Positions 35,816-44,039 are shown, counted from the first letter of the stretch. The stretch: 64,000 bases of DNA from R-RK-3 sp031399085 (GCA_031399085.1 JANNOQ010000099.1:62001-126000), one strand, 5' to 3'. Made by a program: numbers and translations. Notes: generated by a model not told the origin, from the sequence alone.

Positions 35816-38082
35816 GCGAGTTTCTGGCCCGCAGCGTCGCCGCGCCCGCGCTGGAGGTGCGCAACCTTTCGGTTTTCTACGGCCGCGTCGAGGCGTTGCA
35901 TGATCTCAGCCTGACATTGGAGCGGGGCGTGCTCGCCGTCGTCGGGCGCAACGGCATGGGCAAGACGACGCTGTGCAAGGCGATCATGGGTCTAGCTCCC
36001 GCGAGGCACGGCACGATCCGCGCCTATGGAACCGAGATCACCAACCTATCCCCGCATAAGCGCGTTCAGGCATCCGTTGCCTATGTCCCGCAAGGCCGCC
36101 GCGTCTGGCCATCGCTGACCGTGGATGAGCATCTGCGGCTTGCCTTCATGGGCGACAAGGAGAGCCCTTGGACGCCGGAGCGCGTCTACGACCGCTTTCC
36201 GCGCCTTGGAGAACGCAAGAAAAGCTTCGGCAACCAGCTATCCGGCGGCGAACAGCAGATGCTGGCCATCGGCCGGGCGCTGCTCGCCAATCCGCGTTTG
36301 CTCATCATGGACGAGCCGACGGAAGGTCTTGCGCCAGTGATCGTGGAGCAGGTCGAGGCGATGCTGCGGCGGCTGGCCGAGGATGGCGGCATGTCGATCC
36401 TGCTGATCGAGCAAAATCTCGGCGTCGCGATGGACGTGTCGAACGATATCGCCATCATGGCGCATGGCCGCATCGCCCGCGAGATGCCCTCGCGCGAGCT
36501 GGCGGCCGATGCGGCGCTGCAACTGCGCCTCCTGGGCGTTGGGCGCGACGAGGATGAGGAGGTGGCGGTCAAGGCCGAGGAGCCGGTCTCCGAAGTGCGC
36601 TACGTTCAAATCGCGCGCGAGCATGGCGATGACCGCCAAGGACCGTCATACACATTCGCCGACGGCGCCGCGCCCCCGGTCTATTCCGCGACCGCGATTC
36701 CGAATCGCTGGTCGGCGGATAACCGTCCGATGACTTCCCGTCTCAGCTCTGAGGCCGCGCGGCTGAGGGCGGCCGCCAATGACGACGCGGCGGGCGGCCC
36801 CGTTTCGCCGGAGGTCTCCGCCGTCCCGATTGCGTCGATGGTCGGCCGCAACGCCTATGTGGTTGGCACATTCGACACCAAGGGCAGCGAGCTAACCTTC
36901 CTCAACAACGCGTTGAAGCGGCTCGGCGTGAAGACGGTAACAGTCGATCTCTCAACCAGCGGGCGGCCCAGCCCCGCCGATATCGGCCCAGCGGAAGTCG
37001 CCCGGCATCACCCCGGCGGCGAAAGGGCTGTCTTCAGCAACGATAGGGGCGCATCCGTGACAGCAATGGCGGAAGCCGCCGCGCGCTTCATCCGCACCCG
37101 CCGCGACGTGGGCGGCATCATTTCCGCCGGCGGATCGGGCGGGACGGTCCTCGCCACATCGGCGATGCGCGCCCTTCCCATCGGCATTCCGAAATTCATG
37201 GTCTCCACCGTGGCCAGTGGCGATGTCAGCCGCTATGTCGGCCCCTCCGACATTACGATGATGTACGCCGTCACCGACGTGCAGGGCATCAATTCCATCT
37301 CCGAGCAGGTGCTTTCGAACGCCGCCCACGCGCTCGGCGGCATGATCGCGCATCGGCGCCGCGACGATCAGCGCGCCTCGACCAAGCCCGCCATCGGCCT
37401 CACCATGTTCGGGTTGACCACCCCTTGCGTGCAGATGGTGACGGCGGCGCTGCGCGAGCGCTATGACTGCCTCGTCTTCCATGCGACGGGGACCGGCGGC
37501 CAGTCGATGGAAAAGCTGGTCGACTCGCACCTTCTGACCGGCGTCATCGACGTGACCACCACCGAGATCGCCGACCACCTCGTCGGCGGCGTGTTCTCGG
37601 CGGGGCCGGACCGCTTCGGCGCGATCATCCGCACGCGCGTGCCCTATGTCGGCTCCTGCGGCGCGCTCGACATGGTGAACTTCTACGCCCGCGACACGGT
37701 CCCGGCGCGCTTTTCCGGCCGCAATTTCTACATTCACAATCCCAATGTCACGTTGATGCGCACGACGCCGGAGGAAAACGAGGCGATGGGCATGTTCATT
37801 GCCGAGCGCCTCAACCGGATGGAAGGGCCTGTGCGCTTCCTCATCCCCGAAGGCGGCGTCTCCGGCCTCGATGCGCCGGGCAAAGCTTTTTACGACCAGG
37901 CGGCGAACCGGGCATTATTCTCGACCATCGAGCGTATGATGGTGCAAACCCCGAAGCGGCGGCTCATCAAGCTGCCCTACAATATCAACGACCAGCCCTT
38001 CGCCGAGGCTCTGGTCAGGAATTTCCGCGAGATCGCGGAGACAACGCGGGACGAAACCGAAAGGCTGGCATGGCGCGCATAG
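35812..38082 (+). CDS. LivF-type ATPase fused to Tm-1-like (UPF0261) domain
   Basis: A 756-residue two-part protein. Residues about 12-243 are a complete LivF ATPase: Walker A GRNGMGKT (45-52), signature LSGGEQQMLAIGRAL (143-157), Walker B LLIMDEPTEGLAP (163-175) and LLIEQNLGVAM. Residues about 244-343 form an Asp/Glu- and Ala-rich linker. Residues about 346-756 are a Tm-1-like ATP-binding (UPF0261) domain (NAYVVGTFDTKGSELTFL; GGIISAGGSGGTVLATSAM; GLTMFGLTTPCVQMV; FHATGTGGQSMEKL). A typical LivF is about 235-260 residues, so this is a true domain fusion in one open frame with no stop or shift. Internal ATGs at 36730 and 36838 might allow separate translation of the second half. The UPF0261 biochemical role is unknown. 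Confidence 0.9.
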   Translation: MSEFLARSVAAPALEVRNLSVFYGRVEALHDLSLTLERGVLAVVGRNGMGKTTLCKAIMGLAPARHGTIRAYGTEITNLSPHKRVQASVAYVPQGRRVWPSLTVDEHLRLAFMGDKESPWTPERVYDRFPRLGERKKSFGNQLSGGEQQMLAIGRALLANPRLLIMDEPTEGLAPVIVEQVEAMLRRLAEDGGMSILLIEQNLGVAMDVSNDIAIMAHGRIAREMPSRELAADAALQLRLLGVGRDEDEEVAVKAEEPVSEVRYVQIAREHGDDRQGPSYTFADGAAPPVYSATAIPNRWSADNRPMTSRLSSEAARLRAAANDDAAGGPVSPEVSAVPIASMVGRNAYVVGTFDTKGSELTFLNNALKRLGVKTVTVDLSTSGRPSPADIGPAEVARHHPGGERAVFSNDRGASVTAMAEAAARFIRTRRDVGGIISAGGSGGTVLATSAMRALPIGIPKFMVSTVASGDVSRYVGPSDITMMYAVTDVQGINSISEQVLSNAAHALGGMIAHRRRDDQRASTKPAIGLTMFGLTTPCVQMVTAALRERYDCLVFHATGTGGQSMEKLVDSHLLTGVIDVTTTEIADHLVGGVFSAGPDRFGAIIRTRVPYVGSCGALDMVNFYARDTVPARFSGRNFYIHNPNVTLMRTTPEENEAMGMFIAERLNRMEGPVRFLIPEGGVSGLDAPGKAFYDQAANRALFSTIERMMVQTPKRRLIKLPYNINDQPFAEALVRNFREIAETTRDETERLAWRA

Positions 38083-38918
38083 AACGAGCGGCGATATTGG
38101 AGCATTTGCGGGGCAAGGCCGCGCGCGGCGAGCCGATCGTCGGCGGCGGCGCGGGGACCGGGCTGTCGGCCAAATGCGAGGAAGCGGGCGGCATCGACCT
38201 GATCGTGATCTACAATTCCGGCCGCTACCGCATGGCTGGGCGGGGCTCGCTTGCCGGGCTGCTCGCCTATGGCAATGCGAACGACATCGTGGTCGAAATG
38301 GCGCGTGAGGTGCTGCCGGTGATCACGCGCACGCCGGTGCTCGCGGGCGTCAACGGCACCGATCCGTTCTGCTTGATGGAGCCGTTCCTCGACCAGTTGA
38401 AAGCGCTCGGCTTCTCCGGTGTGCAGAATTTCCCGACGGTCGGGCTGATCGACGGCGTCTTTCGCGCCAATCTGGAAGAGACCGGCATGAGCTATAAGCT
38501 CGAAGTCGAGATGATCCGCATGGCGCGCGCGCGGGACATGCTGACCACGCCCTATGTGTTCTGCGAAGCCGACGCCGAGGCCATGGCCAACGCCGGGGCG
38601 GACATCATCGTCTGCCATCTCGGCCTGACGACCGGCGGCGCCATCGGAGCCGAAACCGCGCTGAAACTGGCCGACTGCCCCGCCATCGTCGACCGTTGGG
38701 CGGCGGCGGCGCGGCGCGTGCGCGAGGATGTACTGATCCTCGTCCATGGCGGGCCTGTGGCGCAGCCGGACGATGCGGAGTATGTCTTGTCGAAAAGCGC
38801 GCTCTGTCAGGGCTTTTACGGCGCATCCTCGATGGAGCGCCTGCCCACGGAAGTCGCGCTGACGGAGCAAACGAGGAAATTCATGGCGATCCAGCGCCGA
38901 AAAAGCGTGACCGGTTAA
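38070..38918 (+). CDS. TIM-barrel 'phosphoenolpyruvate hydrolase' family protein
   Basis: A 282-residue protein of the TIM-barrel signal transduction/PEP hydrolase family (PF09370-like): GGGAGTGLSAKCEEAGGIDLIVIYNSGRYRM, NDIVVEMAREVLPVI, GVQNFPTVGLIDG, HLGLTTGGAIGAET and ILVHGGPVAQPDDA. It starts 13 bases inside the 3' end of the LivF-UPF0261 gene. In plant Tm-1 and fungal homologues the UPF0261 and this barrel domain form one polypeptide, so the two genes together encode a split Tm-1-like protein. Catalytic activity has not been firmly defined for the family. Confidence 0.88.
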   Translation: MARIERAAILEHLRGKAARGEPIVGGGAGTGLSAKCEEAGGIDLIVIYNSGRYRMAGRGSLAGLLAYGNANDIVVEMAREVLPVITRTPVLAGVNGTDPFCLMEPFLDQLKALGFSGVQNFPTVGLIDGVFRANLEETGMSYKLEVEMIRMARARDMLTTPYVFCEADAEAMANAGADIIVCHLGLTTGGAIGAETALKLADCPAIVDRWAAAARRVREDVLILVHGGPVAQPDDAEYVLSKSALCQGFYGASSMERLPTEVALTEQTRKFMAIQRRKSVTG

Positions 38919-38939
38919 CGGAGCGCCGAGGAGGAAAGC

Positions 38940-40694
38940 ATGTCCGGGGAGCTGTCAGGCAGCACGATTTTCTGGCTGGTGGCGGCGATCATCGCGATCG
39001 TCGTCATCGCCTATATTTTCTATCTGTTCTACCGCCGCTCGACCAAGGAAACCGCCTTCGTGCGAACCGGCCTCGGCGGGCAAAGCGTCATCATCAATGG
39101 CGGCGCGTTCGTCATCCCGATCTTCCACGATGTGTCGCCGGTTTTCATGCGCACGCACCGGATGGTGGTGCAATGCGTCCGCGACCGCGCCCTGATCTCG
39201 AAGGACCGGATGCGCGTCGACGTGACGGCTGAGTTCTATGTGCGCGTGGTGCCGACCAAGGACGGCGTGTCCGCCGCCGCGCAAACGCTCGGGCGGCGCA
39301 GCATGGAAACCGAGGCGCTGCGCGAGCTGGTCGAAGGCCGGTTCGTCGATATTCTGCGCTCGGTCGCGGCGGAAATGACGATGGAGGAGCTGCACGAAAA
39401 GCGCGGCGAATATACTAGGCGGGTGCGCGAGGCGGTGATTGAGCCGCTGGCCAAGAGCGGGCTTGAGGCGGAGGCCGTGTCGCTGACCAGCCTCGACCAG
39501 ACCAATATGGAGTTTTTCAACCCGTCCAACGCCTTCGACGCCGAGGGTTTGACGCGCCTGACCGAGCAGATCGAGCAGCGTAAGAAGCGCCGCAACGACA
39601 TCGAGCAGGACACGCTGATCGCCATCCGCCGCAAGAACCTGGAAACCGAAAAGCTCGCCCTCGACATCGACCGCGACACCGAATTTGCCCGGCTCGAGCA
39701 GGAGCGCGAGATCGGCATTCAGGCGGCGACGCAGCGCTCCGAACTGGCGCGCCAACGCGCCGGCCGCGAGCTAGAGGTGGAGCAATCGCAGATTTCGCTG
39801 CGCGAAGGCATCGAGCGGTCGCGGATCGCGCAGGAACTGGCCATTGAGCAGCAGCGCATCCGCCGCGAGGTAGAGCTGCAGCGGCTGGAGGTCGAGCGGC
39901 GCATGTCGCTGGAGCTGGCCGAGCAGCGGCGCGCCATCGCGGTCGCCGAGCAGTCCCGCGCGCAGCACGAGGCGCAGGCCATCGCCGAGCAGGCGCGGGC
40001 GCTGTCGATCGCGGCCGAGGAAAACGTCTTCACCGCGCGCGAAGTCGCCGTTGCCGAGCGCCGCAAGCAGATCGAGCTGATCGGCGCGCAGCAGGAGGCC
40101 GAGCAAAGCTCGACGCGGCTGCTGATCACCGCCAGAGCCGAGCGCGATGCCGCCGAGAACCGCGCCGAAGCCCACCGCATCGAAGCGCAAGGCGATGCGG
40201 ATTCCGAAAAAATCCGCGCGCTGGCGTCCAAGCTGCGTCACGAGGTCGAGGCGGAGGGACTGCGGCTGATGAACGAGGCGCAGAACACGCTGTCGCCGGA
40301 ATCGCGCGCGGGCGCTCTGCGGCGCTTCCTCATCGAGCGGCTGGATTCGATCATTCGCGAGAGCGTCAAGCCGATGGAGAAGATCAACGAAATCAAAATC
40401 CTGCATGTTGACGGGCTGCTCGGTGGAGGGCCGGGCAATTCAGACGGCCACTATCGTTCGGGCAGCGGCGGCGGCGGGCTAGGCGACGAGATCGTCAACA
40501 GCGCGCTGCGCTACCGCGCGCAGGCGCCGCTGATCGACAAGCTGCTGAAGGAGGTCGGGATTCCTGGCGACGTCAACCAGCTCACCGGCGGCGATTTGCA
40601 AAAGCTGTTTGGACTCGCCGAAAATCGCGGCGGCAAGCAGCTCGATCTTTTGGAAGACGCGGAGCGTGAGCCACCCTCCGAATACCGGAATTGA
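38940..40694 (+). CDS. Flotillin-like SPFH-domain membrane protein
   Basis: A 584-residue protein. One N-terminal membrane helix (about residues 9-31) is followed by an SPFH/Band 7 domain (about 36-210: GGAFVIPIFHDVSPVFMRTHRM; DVTAEFYVRVVPT; VEGRFVDILRSVAAEMTMEEL). A long, highly charged coiled coil (about 215-445) is rich in Glu/Arg/Ala heptads. A Gly-rich stretch (about 497-515) and a short C-terminal domain (LIDKLLKEVGIPGDVNQLTGGD) close the chain. This is the flotillin/YuaG architecture that organises membrane microdomains. Placement between the Tm-1-like genes and SRPBCC genes, 21 bases after the barrel gene and 1 base before the next, suggests it assembles with the transporter or its partners; that is inference. 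Confidence 0.88.
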   Translation: MSGELSGSTIFWLVAAIIAIVVIAYIFYLFYRRSTKETAFVRTGLGGQSVIINGGAFVIPIFHDVSPVFMRTHRMVVQCVRDRALISKDRMRVDVTAEFYVRVVPTKDGVSAAAQTLGRRSMETEALRELVEGRFVDILRSVAAEMTMEELHEKRGEYTRRVREAVIEPLAKSGLEAEAVSLTSLDQTNMEFFNPSNAFDAEGLTRLTEQIEQRKKRRNDIEQDTLIAIRRKNLETEKLALDIDRDTEFARLEQEREIGIQAATQRSELARQRAGRELEVEQSQISLREGIERSRIAQELAIEQQRIRREVELQRLEVERRMSLELAEQRRAIAVAEQSRAQHEAQAIAEQARALSIAAEENVFTAREVAVAERRKQIELIGAQQEAEQSSTRLLITARAERDAAENRAEAHRIEAQGDADSEKIRALASKLRHEVEAEGLRLMNEAQNTLSPESRAGALRRFLIERLDSIIRESVKPMEKINEIKILHVDGLLGGGPGNSDGHYRSGSGGGGLGDEIVNSALRYRAQAPLIDKLLKEVGIPGDVNQLTGGDLQKLFGLAENRGGKQLDLLEDAEREPPSEYRN

Positions 40695-40695
40695 G

Positions 40696-41130
40696 ATGGT
40701 CAAGGTTTACACATCAAGCGTAATCGACGCGCCCGCCAGCGAAATCTGGGCGTGCATCCGCGATTTTAATGGTTTGCCCAGTTGGGTGCCGGCCGTTGCC
40801 GACAGCCGGATCGAATTGCAGCAGCCGGCGGACAAGGTCGGCTGCATCCGCAATTTCACGCTGCAGGATGGGGGGCGGCTGCGCGAGCAGCTTCTGGCGC
40901 TATCGGACTATGATTTTTCCGTCACCTATTCGATCCTTGAAAGTCCGATGGGGGTGGAGAATTACATCGCCACACTGAAGCTGACGCCGATCACCGACGG
41001 CAATCGCTGTTTTGCCGAATGGACCGCCGAATTCGAGTGCGCCGCGGGGCGCGAGGCGGAATTGGCCAGGACGATCGGCCAAGGCGTGTTCCAGGCAGGG
41101 TTCGACTCGTTGAAGCGGCGCGGACGTTGA
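40696..41130 (+). CDS. SRPBCC-family protein
   Basis: A 144-residue START/Bet v1-like (polyketide cyclase 2) protein: VYTSSVIDAPASEIWACIRDFNGLPSWVPAV, RNFTLQDGGRLREQLLALSDYDFSVTYSIL and the C-terminal helix REAELARTIGQGVFQAGFDSL. The fold has a deep hydrophobic pocket for small ligands. The ATG lies 1 base after the flotillin stop codon, so translation is coupled. The N-terminal part of the following fusion gene is a paralogue. Confidence 0.85.
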   Translation: MVKVYTSSVIDAPASEIWACIRDFNGLPSWVPAVADSRIELQQPADKVGCIRNFTLQDGGRLREQLLALSDYDFSVTYSILESPMGVENYIATLKLTPITDGNRCFAEWTAEFECAAGREAELARTIGQGVFQAGFDSLKRRGR

Positions 41131-41171
41131 GCGGGGATGGGGCGGGTTCGATGAAATCAGATCGCCCCCGG

Positions 41172-41254
41172 TTGTCATCCCCGCGGAAGCGGGGATCCAG
41201 TACGCCGCAGCGCTTCCGGTGTTTCCTGGATCCCCGCTTTTGCGGGGATGACAA
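41172..41254. repeat. Dispersed palindromic repeat, copy 4
   Basis: About 83 bases with TTGTCATCCCCGC at one end and its near complement GCGGGGATGACAA at the other, and inner GGATCCAGTA / TCCTGGATCC. It occupies the 151-base gap between the two SRPBCC genes. With copy 3 it shows the best conservation of the four. Confidence 0.9.
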
Positions 41255-41281
41255 GGATGACATCGATACCAGTCCAACCCC

Positions 41282-42778
41282 ATGATCCACATAAGAAAAA
41301 GCACGATCGTCGATGCGCCCATCGATGCGGTCTGGGCCATCCTGCGCGACTTTAACGGGCATGACAGCTGGCATCCCGCCGTCAGCGCCAGCCAGATCGA
41401 GGGTCGGCTCGCCTCCGATCAGGTCGGCTGCGTCCGCGATTTCCAGCTTGCGGCGGGCGGAGCCTTGCGCGAACAGCTTTTGTCGCTTTCCGACCGCGAC
41501 CACTCGATGAGCTACTGCATCCTCGACGCGCCCATCCCCTTGCAGGACTACGTTGCGACCGTTCGCCTGAAGCCGGTCACCGATGGCAACCGGACCTTCT
41601 GGTTCTGGGAAAGCCGTTTCAATGTCCCGGCGGGACGCGAGGCCGAGCTGACGCAGCTTGTCGGCGAAGGGATTTATGAGGCCGGCTTTGCCGCCGTGAA
41701 AAGCGTGCTCGCCAGGGGCAATTCAGCACGTCCCAGCAACCAGGCCGCCAACGCGGCAGTGACGATCAGCCGGCCCGCGCCGCGCCCAGTTGGCGAAACC
41801 CTGCGCACCAATGCGATCGTCGTCACCGCCTATGGAGGCGCGGACCGGCTGAGCTGGCAAGACATCGCGGTGCCGCCGCCCGGCCCCGGCGAGGTGCGGC
41901 TGCGGCATACGGCAATTGGTGTCAACTTCATCGACATCTATTGCCGCACCGGCGCCTTCGACCTGCTGATCCCGCCCGGCGTGCCCGGAATGGAAGCGGC
42001 GGGCGTCATTCTCGATGTCGGCGAAGGCGTGCGCGATCTCGCGCCCGGCGACCGGGTCGCCTATGCCTGCCCGCCGGTCGGGGCCTATGCCGAGTTTCGG
42101 GCGATGGACGCCGCGCTCCTCGTGCCGCTGCCGCAGGCTATCGGCGACCGGCTGGCCGCAGCCGCGCTGCTGAAGGGCATGAGCGCCGAGTTTCTGCTCC
42201 ACCGCGTCCATCAGGTCCATGACGGGCAAACAATCCTCGTTCACGCGGCGGCGGGCGGCGTCGGCCAGCTGCTTTGCCAATGGGCGCGCAGCCTCGGCGC
42301 GACGGTGATCGGCACGGTGGGCAGCCAAGATAAAACGCGGATCGCACGCGAGGCGGGATGCGCGCATACGATCGTTTACACTCAGGAGGATTTCGTCGCG
42401 CGCGTCATGGCGTTAACCGAGGGGCGCGGCGCCGATGTTATCTACGACGCTGTCGGCCACGACACCTTCGGCCAATCCTTCGAGGCGCTCGCAACATGCG
42501 GCCATCTCGTGAGCTTCGGGCAGGCATCCGGCGCAATCCCGCCGGTCGACATTGCGGGCTACGCCAGCAAATCAGCGACGATATCCCGCCCGAATTTCGG
42601 GCATTACACGGACACTCCGCAAAAGGTCCGCTCCATCACGGACAATCTGTTCCGAAATTTGCGCAACGGCACATTGCGCGTCAACATCGCCCTGACCCTA
42701 CCTCTGCGTGAAGCGGCCGACGCCCATCGCGCGCTGGAGAACCGCGCGACGACTGGCTCGATCATCCTTATCCCCTGA
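41282..42778 (+). CDS. SRPBCC domain fused to quinone oxidoreductase
   Basis: A 498-residue fusion. Residues about 1-150 repeat the SRPBCC fold of the preceding gene (IVDAPIDAVWAILRDFNGHDSWHPAV; GCVRDFQLAAGGALREQLLSLSDRDHSMSYCIL). A 25-residue linker follows. Residues about 177-498 are a zinc-free MDR quinone oxidoreductase (QOR): GVNFIDIYCRTGAF, GMEAAGVILDVGEGV, and the NADPH Rossmann motif ILVHAAAGGVGQLLCQWA. It would couple ligand binding with NAD(P)H-dependent reduction of an enone or quinone. Last gene of the long operon, convergent with a TetR gene. Confidence 0.88.
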   Translation: MIHIRKSTIVDAPIDAVWAILRDFNGHDSWHPAVSASQIEGRLASDQVGCVRDFQLAAGGALREQLLSLSDRDHSMSYCILDAPIPLQDYVATVRLKPVTDGNRTFWFWESRFNVPAGREAELTQLVGEGIYEAGFAAVKSVLARGNSARPSNQAANAAVTISRPAPRPVGETLRTNAIVVTAYGGADRLSWQDIAVPPPGPGEVRLRHTAIGVNFIDIYCRTGAFDLLIPPGVPGMEAAGVILDVGEGVRDLAPGDRVAYACPPVGAYAEFRAMDAALLVPLPQAIGDRLAAAALLKGMSAEFLLHRVHQVHDGQTILVHAAAGGVGQLLCQWARSLGATVIGTVGSQDKTRIAREAGCAHTIVYTQEDFVARVMALTEGRGADVIYDAVGHDTFGQSFEALATCGHLVSFGQASGAIPPVDIAGYASKSATISRPNFGHYTDTPQKVRSITDNLFRNLRNGTLRVNIALTLPLREAADAHRALENRATTGSIILIP

Positions 42779-42806
42779 TCCGTGTTCAGGATTGCGGCAC
42801 GCGCCC

Positions 42807-43367
42807 TCAGCGCCGCATCGCCGCGCGATAAGCCTTGAGGATTTCGGCATCGAGGCAATCAGGAATGGCTTCGTGCGGCAAATAAAGCCGAACCGCCGCG
42901 AGAGGGTACGCCACAAGCGCCAGCCTACAGGCCAAGAGCGGCCGGTCCGTTCGCTTGGCAAAATTAGCGATGGCCGCCGACGCATCGTGATTGATCGAGG
43001 CAATTTGCGCGGCAAGCTCCGGCGGGGTATCCGGCCCGGCGAAATCCGCCTGTCTGCAACAGGCAAGGATGATCGCAGTATCGCGATTGGCTCGGCAAAA
43101 GCGGGGCGTGGTGAGCGCCGCTTGTTCCCCAGCGCCCGCTAACTCGCTCATAAGACATTCCAAAAAACTCGACTGAAACGCGCGGACGGCATTCAGCCAG
43201 GTCTCGGCAAGCAACGCTTCGCGGGATCGGAACCGATGGTACACCGACCCCATGGACATGCCGGTTTCATCAGCCAGCCCCTGCAGCGTGAAGCGACCCT
43301 TCAACGCCACCTCCCGCCCGACGGCAGCATAGATGGAATTCATATGAAAGCTTGACTTGCGGCCCAT
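42807..43367 (-). CDS. TetR-family transcriptional regulator
   Basis: A 186-residue regulator. The HTH lies at residues about 12-55 (FTLQGLADETGMSMGSVYHRFRSREALLAETW) and a helical effector domain with several Cys (ILACCRQADF) follows. It is divergent from a small membrane protein whose start lies 51 bases away; the shared promoter contains the palindrome AGAATATATTCT, likely its operator. Confidence 0.87.
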   Translation of the reverse strand: MGRKSSFHMNSIYAAVGREVALKGRFTLQGLADETGMSMGSVYHRFRSREALLAETWLNAVRAFQSSFLECLMSELAGAGEQAALTTPRFCRANRDTAIILACCRQADFAGPDTPPELAAQIASINHDASAAIANFAKRTDRPLLACRLALVAYPLAAVRLYLPHEAIPDCLDAEILKAYRAAMRR

Positions 43368-43383
43368 TTAGAGTCTTTTCTCT

Positions 43384-43395
43384 AGAATATATTCT
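43384..43395. promoter_or_regulatory. Palindromic operator candidate between TetR and membrane gene
   Basis: AGAATATATTCT is a perfect 12-base palindrome inside a locally AT-rich stretch of an otherwise GC-rich region. TTCTCTA occurs both overlapping and just after it, giving a quasi-direct repeat. Position between two divergent starts 51 bases apart supports control of both genes by the TetR protein. Confidence 0.55.
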
Positions 43396-43418
43396 CTAAT
43401 ATCGCAGGGGAGATGGGG

Positions 43419-43790
43419 ATGCAAACGCAATTTCTTTGGCTTGCGGCGGCGGCGGGCGTTATGACCTTCGGGGTCCACACATTTATCGGCGGCGTTTATG
43501 TTGCTCGCCCGCTCCTCACGGATAGAACGCTGCCGAAAGCGTCGAAGTGGCTCAACTACTATTGCTGGCACGTCGCGACAATTTCGCTCGTCGTTATGAG
43601 CGGCTGTTTCGCTTATGCCGCTGTCCACCCGGACAGCCTTGAGCTCGCATATTTGGCGACTGGCCTGTCCTTGGCGTTTTCCGTTCTGAGTGCATCGGTC
43701 GCCCTGAGAGGACGCATCCATCCTCTCCGGTTTCCATCGACCTCGTTGTTAGCGCTGATGGCGGTGCTCGGATGGTTTGGCCTGGCGTGA
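43419..43790 (+). CDS. Small four-helix membrane protein, unknown function
   Basis: A 123-residue inner-membrane protein with four predicted helices (FLWLAAAAGVMTFGVHTFIGG; WHVATISLVVMSGCFAYAAV; LAYLATGLSLAFSVLSASVAL; TSLLALMAVLGWFGLA). No enzyme motif. The second of two nearby ATGs (43419) is chosen because AGGGGAG lies 6 bases before it. Paired with the divergent TetR gene, so probably induced by that regulator's ligand. I do not recognise a named family. Confidence 0.8.
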   Translation: MQTQFLWLAAAAGVMTFGVHTFIGGVYVARPLLTDRTLPKASKWLNYYCWHVATISLVVMSGCFAYAAVHPDSLELAYLATGLSLAFSVLSASVALRGRIHPLRFPSTSLLALMAVLGWFGLA

Positions 43791-44039
43791 AGCCGGCGTT
43801 GCGGCAAAACCTGCCTCGCGCAAATAAAGCGCCGGCCGCCGAAAGCCAAACGCACTAATGGTAAGACCAGATGCGCGTCTGTCTGGGACGTGTTAGAAGT
43901 GCGTTCCTTGAATCGCCTGGGGTAAGTAATTAACACGCCGAACTTGAACAAGCTCACCCACGGTTTCAAAGAGCAGGGACGGACAGGTCTGGGGGAACGT
44001 TCTTAAGCCCGCTGACGTAAGCAAAGCGACAGGGCAGAG

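Noticed and set aside
35812..38082. Possibility that the LivF-UPF0261 fusion is an assembly or frameshift artefact
   Set aside because: The frame is continuous through a linker with normal coding composition, no stop codons in frame, and both ends overlap their neighbours as in the rest of the operon.
9960..42778. Possibility that the two liv systems are a recent duplication
   Set aside because: Corresponding proteins differ throughout, gene order differs (ligase and livK at the end in one; livK in the middle and a fused livF in the other), and no shared DNA segments beyond the dispersed repeat were seen.
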